Source: a virus | Virus record (IMG/VR): IMGVR_UViG_3300020450_001021 | Coordinates: 20,641-84,640 of that record | DNA: 64,000 bases | Strand: one strand, 5' to 3' | In this document: one piece after another, positions 42,025 to 49,961 of the stretch | How the letters are laid out: each line of letters starts with the position of its first letter | Position numbering within the stretch: the stretch's first letter is position 1 | The notes under the pieces: generated by a model | Told to the model about the DNA's origin: nothing | Seen by the model: only the letters and a program-made list of their open reading frames with translations | Database searches by the model: none | Position numbers and translations under genes: made by a program

Positions 42025-43724
42025 TACCTATACTCCCACAAAGAACTTAGTTCACCATACTCATCTCTAGGACTTTCACCTTCATACCATCCTTTGTTAT
42101 CTGCAACCACCCATACATTACCTTCTTGATCTTTTTCTTTTTCATATGTACCTAGACCATCATCAATAAAACCAAATGGTGCCATGTCTTGTTCTATTTG
42201 ATTCTTTTGTTCTTCATAAATTCTACTTCTTATATCATTATCAGTCATCTCTTTGAAATAATCCTGAGCAACTAACCATCCAAAAATAACAAGACACATT
42301 GCTAAGTCATCATGACAACCATCATCAGCTTCAAACGATTGTCTTTTTTGAATAAAAGTAGTAAGTTCAGCAATAATATCATAGTCATTAATTAAAACTT
42401 TATCTGTCTCTACTAACTGTTTAAGGTTTGAGCATCCTATTTTCTTAACTGTAGTACTCATCTTAACACCTAACTGTGTCTTAGTACCAGAGAATCCTTG
42501 TCCTACAACCTGACCTGCACGTCCTCTCATAGCACACATAAGCACGTTCTCATTCTCAAGATCGTACTGTAGTATAGATGCTACTTGATCTCCAATATCA
42601 TTTACCTCACATAGAATGTATGCTTGATTATACTGTACTGAAATTTGATTTATGATATTAGGAAATACCATAGGTTTAACTTCGTTATTCTTATAGATAC
42701 CAACAATTTTATAAGGTACAGTTGTTATATCATATAATATAAATGCTGAGTAATCATTATTAACACCACGAGATACATCAACAGTCATTAAATATTCATG
42801 TTTTTCCTGAGGTCTTTCGTATATTTTTAAACCACCACTTGTATGTAAAGGTTCATCATATGACAGTGATCTTAATTTAGCTGCCGAAATTAATGTATCA
42901 ACAGATCCTAAAAACTCACACTCAAATTCTTGAGTGAACTGTCGTTCAGATGTGTTGGCAATAGTTTGTTCTTTCCACTTCTCGTCTCTGCCAGGTACCT
43001 GACTCCAATGTACTTCTGTAGTCGTATACTCATTTCTACCAAGTTCGGCATCATGCCATAACTTGTAGAACATATTCATTCCGTTGGGGGTGGAAATGAT
43101 GATGACTTTGGTTGACTTACCAGATGATATAGTAGGATAAACACTGGCAAAGAACTGCTCTGCAATATGATTAGGTATGAACGCAAATTCATCCAAGAAG
43201 ATGATGTTAAATGACATACCTCGGACAGCAGATGCTGAAGTAGAAGAAGCGAGAATCTTGGATCCATTTTCTAACTCCATACTACCTTTGTTCCATGCTA
43301 TGATTCCTTGCTGTAACCAAGTAGGTAGATTCTCATATGCTAATTGTAATCTTCCAAGCAATTCCCTAGCAGTAGGTGCTTTGTTTGCAAGAATACCTAT
43401 GTTGACGTTATCATTAAAGATAGCGTAGTGCATAAGATATGCCACAACAGTGGTTGACTTACCTGTCTGTCTTGGTAGTTTTGCTATATTAAATCTATGT
43501 GCATGAAAAGATTTAACCATTTCCTCTTGAAAATCATAGAGATTAAATGGTACTAAACCTTCATCAAGAGAAACAATTTGAATATAATTTTTTGCAAAAT
43601 ATACTGGATCTCCTTTACATTTCAAATACTCTTGTATTTGTGCCTCTGTAAAATTAATAGGGACGTTTGCCCTTTTAAGATTAGGATTACCTAAGTATAT
43701 TTCTCCCTGAGTAAGACGTGCCAT
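42024..43724 (-). CDS. gp17: terminase large subunit gp17
   Basis: A 566-residue packaging motor with ATPase and nuclease domains. I start at MARLTQGEIYLGNPNLKRAN because this ATG overlaps the upstream stop (TAATG); an ATG five codons earlier is less likely. Walker A KLPRQTGKST is near residue 80, Walker B FNIIFLDEFAF near 170-180, and nuclease acidic residues lie in MTVDVSRGVNNDYSA near 310. Length fits T4 gp17 (610). Confidence 0.96.
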   Translation of the reverse strand: MARLTQGEIYLGNPNLKRANVPINFTEAQIQEYLKCKGDPVYFAKNYIQIVSLDEGLVPFNLYDFQEEMVKSFHAHRFNIAKLPRQTGKSTTVVAYLMHYAIFNDNVNIGILANKAPTARELLGRLQLAYENLPTWLQQGIIAWNKGSMELENGSKILASSTSASAVRGMSFNIIFLDEFAFIPNHIAEQFFASVYPTISSGKSTKVIIISTPNGMNMFYKLWHDAELGRNEYTTTEVHWSQVPGRDEKWKEQTIANTSERQFTQEFECEFLGSVDTLISAAKLRSLSYDEPLHTSGGLKIYERPQEKHEYLMTVDVSRGVNNDYSAFILYDITTVPYKIVGIYKNNEVKPMVFPNIINQISVQYNQAYILCEVNDIGDQVASILQYDLENENVLMCAMRGRAGQVVGQGFSGTKTQLGVKMSTTVKKIGCSNLKQLVETDKVLINDYDIIAELTTFIQKRQSFEADDGCHDDLAMCLVIFGWLVAQDYFKEMTDNDIRSRIYEEQKNQIEQDMAPFGFIDDGLGTYEKEKDQEGNVWVVADNKGWYEGESPRDEYGELSSLWEYR

Positions 43725-43879
43725 TAATCTATACCCCATTTAGGTGGGTTATCAGGGCAGTACATTCCTGGTAATAATGTTTTCAAAGGCATAAAGCACC
43801 CACATAGTTTACATTGTTTTGTTGCTTGCTTAAAATGTTCACATTGCTCACATATAGCAAACTTCTCAGCAGAAGTCAT
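43724..43879 (-). CDS. 51-residue Cys-rich protein (DUF6171-like)
   Basis: The frame reads MTSAEKFAICEQCEHFKQAT then KQCKLCGCFMPLKTLL and CPDNPPKWG. Six Cys in CxxC, CxxCxC and single arrangements fit a zinc knuckle; this C..C..F..C..CGCF pattern is common in small phage proteins. Its stop overlaps the gp17 ATG (TAATG), so it fixes that start. Coding is supported by the cysteine pattern and overlap. Confidence 0.75.
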   Translation of the reverse strand: MTSAEKFAICEQCEHFKQATKQCKLCGCFMPLKTLLPGMYCPDNPPKWGID

Positions 43880-43894
43880 AATAAATTATATAGT

Positions 43895-44281
43895 TTAACA
43901 GTCCCACTTTCTAAGTGATTTGTTGATTCTGCTATCTGGATCGCTTGCTGTCTTCTTACTTGTTAACTTCTTTTTCATTCCTTTCATCCTTGCACAAAAT
44001 GAAGATCTTCTTTTATTACCTTTCTTTTTAGTTGGTGCTTTTAAGTCAGAACCAGGATTCTCTTTCTCATAAGATTTTCTCCCTTTCTCATTTAAACCAC
44101 CTTCTTTATTCTTACCAGATTTCTTTGTCCATGCAGCACCTTCTTTTACAAGAAGACCGTCATCTCTAACTTTCATACCTTCTGGTATTGGTTTGCACTT
44201 TTGTTCATCCCTACAATAGTAGTTACCTTCACCACAGGATTTCTCCTCTAAAGATATGCAGTATTGTTTAAAACTTTTCAT
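43895..44281 (-). CDS. DUF6321-like basic protein
   Basis: A 128-residue protein. The C-terminal two-thirds (AAWTKKSGKNKEGGLNEKGR, YEKENPGSDLKAPTKKKGNK, RRSSFCARMKGMKKKLTSKK, DPDSRINKSLRKWDC) is a highly characteristic block of marine T4-like phages that I associate with DUF6321. The N-terminus has CGEGNYYCRDEQKC, a possible metal-binding cluster. Strongly basic, so a DNA or head association is likely. It lies next to terminase genes. Confidence 0.85.
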   Translation of the reverse strand: MKSFKQYCISLEEKSCGEGNYYCRDEQKCKPIPEGMKVRDDGLLVKEGAAWTKKSGKNKEGGLNEKGRKSYEKENPGSDLKAPTKKKGNKRRSSFCARMKGMKKKLTSKKTASDPDSRINKSLRKWDC

Positions 44282-44282
44282 G

Positions 44283-44552
44283 TTATGCTTGGAATGCTAC
44301 ACCAGATGCCCAAACGCTTGATGACCCTCCTGCCAACAAAGTTTGATCACTTTCTTTTTTTATAGTTATTCTTTCTCCTGCACCAATATACACTTCAGAT
44401 GCTGCTGAATAATTTGAAGTACCTGCTGGTGTGGATGTAATTTTTACTGCTGCGTTTCCAGTATTAAGAACAGAAACCAAGACGCTGCTAGAGACATTAC
44501 TAGCTCCTGTCTGAATATCTACTGCAGTTGTTAATGGTTTAACGATGAACAT
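44283..44552 (-). CDS. small beta-rich structural protein
   Basis: An 89-residue protein of Ser/Thr/Val/Ala strands: MFIVKPLTTAVDIQTGASNV, then SVLVSVLNTGNAAVKI and ERITIKKESDQTLLAGG. This is like a small head decoration or adaptor fold that accepts values along a strand, typical of structural phage genes between gp16 and gp17. No enzymatic motif. Position among late genes supports a virion role. Confidence 0.7.
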   Translation of the reverse strand: MFIVKPLTTAVDIQTGASNVSSSVLVSVLNTGNAAVKITSTPAGTSNYSAASEVYIGAGERITIKKESDQTLLAGGSSSVWASGVAFQA

Positions 44553-44568
44553 TTTACTGAAGTTTCTT

Positions 44569-44982
44569 TTATTTAGTATCTTTTAGACCTTGTTTCAACA
44601 GTTTCGACAATTCTGCTGTAGATCCAACAAACAAAGCATTGTTATTTGTAACTTTGTTTTTCTTAGGACCTTCTTCAAGATCTTGCATTTTCTTTTGTAA
44701 ATCTATTAGTTTTTCTGTAGCGTCAGAAACACTCTTAACTAATTGACCTGCAACCTCAAATGCTCTAGGGTGATCAGTGTTATTAGCGACATCTATAATA
44801 CCTGCTAATGCTTCCTGACCTTTTTCTATAACATCATATAGTTGACCACGTGAATATTCATAATCTTTTTTGACATCTTTGTCAATATTAATATCACGTT
44901 CCTTTTTTTTGAGTTTAGGTTTCTCAGGGGGAAGAACCTCTGCTGCTACATCTAAACTCTTTTCAATACCACTTGTGTCCAT
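44569..44982 (-). CDS. gp16: terminase small subunit gp16
   Basis: A 137-residue protein that recognises DNA and regulates gp17. The central helix pair SRGQLYDVIEKGQEALAGII and NNTDHPRAFEVAGQLVKSVS, then DATEKLIDLQKKMQDLEEG matches T4 gp16 (164), which has the same YxIVEKG...HPRAYEV pattern. Its N-terminus is disordered. It overlaps the gp15 stop/start junction by one base. Confidence 0.9.
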   Translation of the reverse strand: MDTSGIEKSLDVAAEVLPPEKPKLKKKERDINIDKDVKKDYEYSRGQLYDVIEKGQEALAGIIDVANNTDHPRAFEVAGQLVKSVSDATEKLIDLQKKMQDLEEGPKKNKVTNNNALFVGSTAELSKLLKQGLKDTK

Positions 44983-45791
44983 TATACATCCTCAAAGAAA
45001 CTAGCAGTTTCATTGAAACCAAAGTCATCACCAGGCACTAGAAGTGAATCATCAATAGCATCAATAACATTATCAGCATTCTTATCTATCTTTGCCTTAG
45101 GTGTAACCTCATACTTACGGTAACGTCCTGGTGATTCAATATTAGTATCACTATACTCTTTAGTGATTGCTTTCTTAATGAATCCAACATCAGTTGTAGG
45201 ACCATAAATATAGGTCTTAACTATGAAATCTAATGTCCATATAATAGTTCTTCTATCAGAAAAATCACCATCATAGTCATCTACAAATGATACATTGTTT
45301 AATATAATAGGAATATCTTTAATTATATTTGCTTCTTCTACTAATTTTATTGATAGATTAAATGATGGTTGAAAAGTTGGTAGTATTTGTTCTACGATTT
45401 GAAGTGAATCTTCTTGAGTTCTTGTGATTACACTCAATTCAAATCCTAGATTATATGGAACTGGTACAAAGGTTTTCTTTACTCCTTTAGTTGCGTCTCC
45501 ACCAGTAGTAGTATAATTAATTGGACTTTGTTTTCTACCAGAATCATATGAAATACCATTCATTTCAAATGACATACGAGGTAGAGATATAGCATTAGGT
45601 CTACCAAGTTCTGGTTGTTCAGTCAACCTTGCTAAAAATTTTGATCTAGGACCATATGCCAAGGGAACTTTCATTCTCTGGTATGTGGTATTGTCATCAT
45701 TGTATCTACGAATTTCTAGGTTATTGAATAGTGTACCAAAACCAATAACTGTCTTTCGTATTATTTGATCGTAATTGTAAGTTCCTAGCAT
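44982..45791 (-). CDS. gp15: tail terminator gp15
   Basis: A 269-residue protein that caps the tail and stabilises the sheath. Landmarks are MLGTYNYDQIIRKTVIGFGT, LFNNLEIRRYNDD and KVPLAYGPRSKFLARL, shared with T4 gp15 (272). It belongs to the 13-14-15-16-17 cluster in T4 order. Confidence 0.93.
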   Translation of the reverse strand: MLGTYNYDQIIRKTVIGFGTLFNNLEIRRYNDDNTTYQRMKVPLAYGPRSKFLARLTEQPELGRPNAISLPRMSFEMNGISYDSGRKQSPINYTTTGGDATKGVKKTFVPVPYNLGFELSVITRTQEDSLQIVEQILPTFQPSFNLSIKLVEEANIIKDIPIILNNVSFVDDYDGDFSDRRTIIWTLDFIVKTYIYGPTTDVGFIKKAITKEYSDTNIESPGRYRKYEVTPKAKIDKNADNVIDAIDDSLLVPGDDFGFNETASFFEDV

Positions 45792-45793
45792 AA

Positions 45794-46660
45794 TTAACTC
45801 CTATTGCCAAATTCGCCAAACGGATTAAACTCAGTAAAATCAAGAAGGTTATCACCTAATGTCTCGAAATCTAAGTTATCTGCATAAGCGTCCTTAATGT
45901 TAAGTTCATCGAATGTAGTTATATTTATAGAAAAACCAGAACTACCTCCTGTAAGTGTTTCACCAGTTTGAAACTCTCCATTAAATGCTCTTAGTTCTAC
46001 CCATGATTCATTTTGATTCCAGAAGTTAACTTTAGCAGTAGTACCAGTAATACTACCAGTTACTTCCTCACCAATAGTAGGTGATCCAGTGATACTATCA
46101 TAATAGTATTTAATAACAAATCCTTCATCTACCTGACTATCAAGTATACCGTCAGCACCAGCAGTTTCTCCACTGTACTGGAACAATTCACATTTAAGTT
46201 TATATGTATATAACTTACCAAACTGATAGAAAGGATCCTCATGCTCTACAAACTTAATTTCAAATAAATTAGCAGATAATGGGAAAAATATTAAATCTCC
46301 TTCCTGTGGTCTACTTCCTACTTCTATATTTTCTGCACCAGTCATTGAGTATGCAACAAAATCTTCATACATACCACGTGATATTACTAGATTTATTTCA
46401 TCACTGGATTGAATACCAAACTTAGTTAGAAAATCTCCATTACCTTCAAAACCTCCAAAATTTTCAAGATATGCAGATAGTATATAACTATCATTAAACT
46501 CTGATATAATTTCATCATTCAATATAGTATCCTTTCTTACTAGTTTTCTAGGAATATAAACTATATCTAATCCAAACATCTTTAAATGTTCGTCTACTAG
46601 ATTCTGTTGAAGAATCTGTTCATTTCTAGTTCCATGTGTAAAGTATGTATTCTTAGCCAT
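45794..46660 (-). CDS. gp14: neck protein gp14
   Basis: A 288-residue head completion protein that joins head to tail. Landmarks are YFTHGTRNEQILQQNLVDEH, the IVYIPRKLVRKDTILNDEII block and EDPFYQFGKLYTYKLKCELF, all typical of gp14 (T4 256). A region near residues 190-260 (GEEVTGSITGTTAKVNFWN, FQTGETLTGGSSGFSINI) is an extra beta module not in T4. It lies between gp13 and gp15. Confidence 0.93.
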   Translation of the reverse strand: MAKNTYFTHGTRNEQILQQNLVDEHLKMFGLDIVYIPRKLVRKDTILNDEIISEFNDSYILSAYLENFGGFEGNGDFLTKFGIQSSDEINLVISRGMYEDFVAYSMTGAENIEVGSRPQEGDLIFFPLSANLFEIKFVEHEDPFYQFGKLYTYKLKCELFQYSGETAGADGILDSQVDEGFVIKYYYDSITGSPTIGEEVTGSITGTTAKVNFWNQNESWVELRAFNGEFQTGETLTGGSSGFSINITTFDELNIKDAYADNLDFETLGDNLLDFTEFNPFGEFGNRS

Positions 46661-47707
46661 TTATCCTATTTCCCAGTTAGGTGGAAGTTCATACTTACTA
46701 ATTATTTCATCTTCAATTTTTAATACTTCAGTATTACCATCATCATATAACTCTCTACCATTCATTGTAATACCGCCAGGTAACTGTGCTCCTTTAAATT
46801 TAATAAGATTCTGTCCCCACTGTCTTTTTATAAGTGCAGTAGTATATTTCTTTAAGAAAGGATCATTATAAACCTCAGTGTATGTTTGAGGATCTAACAA
46901 TCTATGACAGTCAATGATTAAATAAGATCCCTCATCTAACATCAATCTATCAGTGTCAATGTATAAACGATCAGCACGTCTATTAAATCTATAAGGTATG
47001 AATGCTCCATTATTTAAGACCATATCTAGTGTTTCAAGATATGTCTTAGTCATAAAATAAGAAAGAATATCAACTGAACCAAACTGATACAAATCGTTTA
47101 GGAACAACTGATATTCTAATCCAAATAAATTACTTCTTATATTACTTCCCTTAACACCAAACACTCTGTTAATACCTAACACTTGAGGTGGTATCTGTAA
47201 AAAGTTATCTCTTTCTTCCCACTCTGTTTGCTCTTGTACACCTGTGATTTCTATCTTAGCATTACCACTACCACCTGTAAAAGTAATTTCATCTTCAACA
47301 AGATAATTTGTACCAGCAGCATTCACCTCTACTTCTGTTATCTTACCGTCTTTTGCAGTAATATCAAAAGTAGCACTTGTTCCTGTACCACCAGTATAAG
47401 CAGCAGCACCAGTAGTGTATCCACTAGTACCCTCTTCCACTATCTTGACAGTTAGTACTGCACCTGTAGCGGTTCCTAATAATTGTTCTTGATCTAATCC
47501 TCTAAACTTAGCAACATCAGACGCTGTAAGTTTATGCTTTAAGAACATCCTTTCGACACCATCGAAGTGACGTTCTTGAAACAATTGGATAGCATCGTCT
47601 ATTAGGTCATCAATCTGATCATCATCAACATTGATTTCCAATACGGGTGCACCTAATCTTCTTAGACAATAATCTTTTAATTCTGCTTTCGTAGTCGGTT
47701 GTGCCAT
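46661..47707 (-). CDS. gp13: neck protein gp13 with an inserted beta module
   Basis: A 348-residue head completion protein (T4 309). Landmarks are TTKAELKDYCLRRLGAPVLE, DDLIDDAIQLFQERHFDG and LNDLYQFGSVDILSYFMTKT. Residues about 80-160 carry an insertion (GTSGYTTGAAAYTGGTGTSA, GTNYLVEDEITFTGGSGNAK) of the same Gly-rich type found in gp18 and the fibre. It is the first of the neck-terminase operon. Confidence 0.94.
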   Translation of the reverse strand: MAQPTTKAELKDYCLRRLGAPVLEINVDDDQIDDLIDDAIQLFQERHFDGVERMFLKHKLTASDVAKFRGLDQEQLLGTATGAVLTVKIVEEGTSGYTTGAAAYTGGTGTSATFDITAKDGKITEVEVNAAGTNYLVEDEITFTGGSGNAKIEITGVQEQTEWEERDNFLQIPPQVLGINRVFGVKGSNIRSNLFGLEYQLFLNDLYQFGSVDILSYFMTKTYLETLDMVLNNGAFIPYRFNRRADRLYIDTDRLMLDEGSYLIIDCHRLLDPQTYTEVYNDPFLKKYTTALIKRQWGQNLIKFKGAQLPGGITMNGRELYDDGNTEVLKIEDEIISKYELPPNWEIG

Positions 47708-47756
47708 TTAATCCAGACATAACATTCCTCTACTATATTTAGCAGACCGCCAAGTT

Positions 47757-48035
47757 TTATTGAATTACGCTTGCAGTACTGTTAGTTGGAGCATTTGCAG
47801 GTGGAACCATTCCGTCTGCTGGTGGTGGTGTTGGTGTAGTGTCTGCTATGCTAGTAACTTCACCTGCTGTAGGGGAATTTTCTTGTTGTTGTGCTAACTC
47901 TAATGCTTGTACTGCACCTGTTAATTTGAAGTATTCTTCTTTTTTAAGATTTAACTCTTGGTCTAATTCTTTTATCTTTGCAACAACTTCTTCTAGTTGT
48001 TTTTTGAATTGCTCAATCATTTCGTTCTGAGTCAT
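47757..48035 (-). CDS. small coiled-coil protein
   Basis: A 92-residue protein: residues 1-50 are a coiled coil (EMIEQFKKQLEEVVAKIKEL and following heptads), and residues 51-92 are a Pro/Thr/Ala-rich tail. It has an exact late promoter 23 bases upstream. Similar short coiled-coil proteins sit before gp13 in marine T4-like phages from memory. It may act as a structural spacer or assembly factor; unproven. Confidence 0.75.
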   Translation of the reverse strand: MTQNEMIEQFKKQLEEVVAKIKELDQELNLKKEEYFKLTGAVQALELAQQQENSPTAGEVTSIADTTPTPPPADGMVPPANAPTNSTASVIQ

Positions 48036-48057
48036 AGTTTTGAAGTAACGACGTATT

Positions 48058-48065
48058 TATTTATA
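48058..48065 (-). promoter_or_regulatory. T4-type late promoter (TATAAATA)
   Basis: An exact minus-strand match 23 bases upstream of the coiled-coil gene. It starts the neck-terminase-sheath transcription unit. Confidence 0.75.
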
Positions 48066-48070
48066 AGGGT

Positions 48071-48727
48071 TTACCAAGTGAATGTATTGAAAGTAAATCT
48101 TGGATATTTAGTTGTCCAATCATCCTTTTTCCAATAAGCACAATGAAATAATGCTGATTCATAAAATATATATTGATTATACTTATGATATTGAGTGTGG
48201 TATACCTCCCATTCACTTGGATCTGAATCAAGAATTTCTATATGTCTATAGTTTGCTAATGCTGTATACTCTTCTCCAGTTTTTTTATGTCTAAAAAAAG
48301 ATGTTCCAGAAACATTGTTGGATAATTCATTGTCAAAATTTAAAGGACATATACCTGCATAATGAAAATAATCAACATGTGGTTGATATAAATCTATTTT
48401 ATTATATGTTTGTAAAGATATTACAGGAGCAAACCCATCATGAGAAGTTCTATGATCTCCCATAAACTCATTTCTTAATAGATTAGTTAACTGTAATACT
48501 TGTTGCTCGTTCCATGCAAAATAATGAATAAAACCAGGATTTCTAGGTGTCTCAGGATCTTTAAAATATTTGCAGTTTAAAGCATACTCTCTTATTTTAT
48601 CTGGATATACAAAAAAATCAGGTATGATTACTATTCTAGAATTAGTATTACCTATCTGAATTATATTAGGTTCAATTCTATCTCTTATTTTAAAAGCATT
48701 TGGATCAATTATTTCCACCAAATCCAC
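48071..48727 (-). CDS. DUF6445-like oxygenase-fold protein
   Basis: A 218-residue protein. The probable metal triad is H117 and D119 (YQPHVDYFHYAG) and H195 (SALFHCAYW). Between them GTSFFRHKKTGEEY is a stretch typical of DUF6445. The cupin-like Fe(II)/2-oxoglutarate fold is inferred. It is the last gene of a four-gene cluster with two further oxygenases and a U32/methyltransferase fusion, and overlaps the one upstream by 19 bases. Confidence 0.75.
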   Translation of the reverse strand: MDLVEIIDPNAFKIRDRIEPNIIQIGNTNSRIVIIPDFFVYPDKIREYALNCKYFKDPETPRNPGFIHYFAWNEQQVLQLTNLLRNEFMGDHRTSHDGFAPVISLQTYNKIDLYQPHVDYFHYAGICPLNFDNELSNNVSGTSFFRHKKTGEEYTALANYRHIEILDSDPSEWEVYHTQYHKYNQYIFYESALFHCAYWKKDDWTTKYPRFTFNTFTW

Positions 48728-49287
48728 CCCGTTAGTATATACTTATGTTCAGTTTGAGATATTTCTCCTTTATGTAAATGAGTATATGCTGCAGGAAATA
48801 TTAAAGTTTTTCCTTTTACTGGTTTAGTAGTAACATCTTGATGATAAAACATTGTTCCACCACCATCTGTAAGATCATTTAAATATGTCATATAGACCAT
48901 AGCACGATCACATGCATTCATTTGTGCACCATCAATATGCCATTTGTGATATCCTTCAGTAGGTTTATACCATTGTATTTGAGGTAGATGTCTAGATGTA
49001 AACATACCTCCATACTCAAAGAATTTATATCTCTGTAAGTATTGATCTATAAAACCATTAAGTTCTGCTTGAAACTCTGGCCACCTATACTTCTCAGGAG
49101 GTCCTAACTTATCACAATCATTTAACCAAAAATCAGTGCTTGCTTTTATTTCTGGTCTTGCTTGACCCATAGCACCTGATTGACCTGCAAATGTTAAACC
49201 TCTATTATGAGCATCATTAAATAACTGTAATAACGAATCACAAAGAGTAACATCTTTTAGTTGATACTCATCTATAAATGTAGTCAT
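48709..49287 (-). CDS. Fe(II)/2-oxoglutarate oxygenase (P4Hc type)
   Basis: A 192-residue enzyme. H117 and D119 in YHKWHIDGAQ, the strand VYMTYLNDLTDGGGTMFYHQ, and H170 in FPAAYTHLHKG complete the metal triad, with K182 in EHKYILTGW as the co-substrate contact. This is a full prolyl-hydroxylase-type core. It shares ATGA with the next oxygenase gene. Substrate unknown; a protein or sugar substrate is possible given the tail-fibre neighbourhood. Confidence 0.85.
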   Translation of the reverse strand: MTTFIDEYQLKDVTLCDSLLQLFNDAHNRGLTFAGQSGAMGQARPEIKASTDFWLNDCDKLGPPEKYRWPEFQAELNGFIDQYLQRYKFFEYGGMFTSRHLPQIQWYKPTEGYHKWHIDGAQMNACDRAMVYMTYLNDLTDGGGTMFYHQDVTTKPVKGKTLIFPAAYTHLHKGEISQTEHKYILTGWIWWK

Positions 49288-49961
49288 AAAACTCCTATCG
49301 CTCTGTAAATACCGTAATCTTTTTTAGGAACAGATGATGATTCTGTTACGTCACCTGCAATACTTATTCTAACATCATTTCCTTCATAAGTTGTGGTTTG
49401 GTGTGGTATGTAATTTGGAAATAACGTTATGGTACCAATTTCGTTTGGAACTTCAATAATTTGTTTAGTATCGAACGGGTTATGGTATATAGTACTGGTA
49501 TTTTCTGTTTCTATGGTAATGTGAAATCCATATAATATGTCTTCATTCATACCATGAGAATGAAAATTTATCTTTTGCCCATTTCTCATGACGTTAAACC
49601 ATGATTGTGCATAAAGATGACTATGCCAGTTGTTTTTAGTTATCTTGCATATGTCTTCCATATATTCTAGCACAGCTTGCCTAATTCTTTCAACAAACGG
49701 GTGTTCAAAATCAAATACACTGAAATATGGAAACCTAGCAGTTATTGAATTATTTCCTAATCCTGTATTACCATCACCTATACCTTCCATATGATGTGTG
49801 TGTTTTTTTAATATTTCAGTTTCTTTTTCTAAAAGATAGTATTTAATTTCACGACACTCTCCTATAGTAAAACAAGGACCTGAAAGAATAACAAACCTAT
49901 AGTTAGGAACAAAAGGATTGTTAGGTTTTTTAGTTACGAATTCCCAAACTGTTTTTTTCAT
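49284..49961 (-). CDS. putative 2-oxoglutarate oxygenase (2OG-FeII_Oxy_5 type)
   Basis: A 225-residue protein read from MKKTVWEFVTKKPNNPFVPN, whose ATG overlaps the upstream stop (ATGA). The core AQSWFNVMRNGQKINFHSHG, then YGFHITIETE, TLFPNYIPHQTTTYEGND and RISIAGD matches the family in which H134 (or H136), H187 and R198 form the active site. It is coupled on both sides. Substrate unknown. Confidence 0.82.
   Translation of the reverse strand: MKKTVWEFVTKKPNNPFVPNYRFVILSGPCFTIGECREIKYYLLEKETEILKKHTHHMEGIGDGNTGLGNNSITARFPYFSVFDFEHPFVERIRQAVLEYMEDICKITKNNWHSHLYAQSWFNVMRNGQKINFHSHGMNEDILYGFHITIETENTSTIYHNPFDTKQIIEVPNEIGTITLFPNYIPHQTTTYEGNDVRISIAGDVTESSSVPKKDYGIYRAIGVL

Noticed and set aside
43724-43739. 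Upstream ATG of gp17 at 43739
   Set aside because: The TAATG overlap with the small Cys-rich gene and the MARLTQ opening favour 43724.
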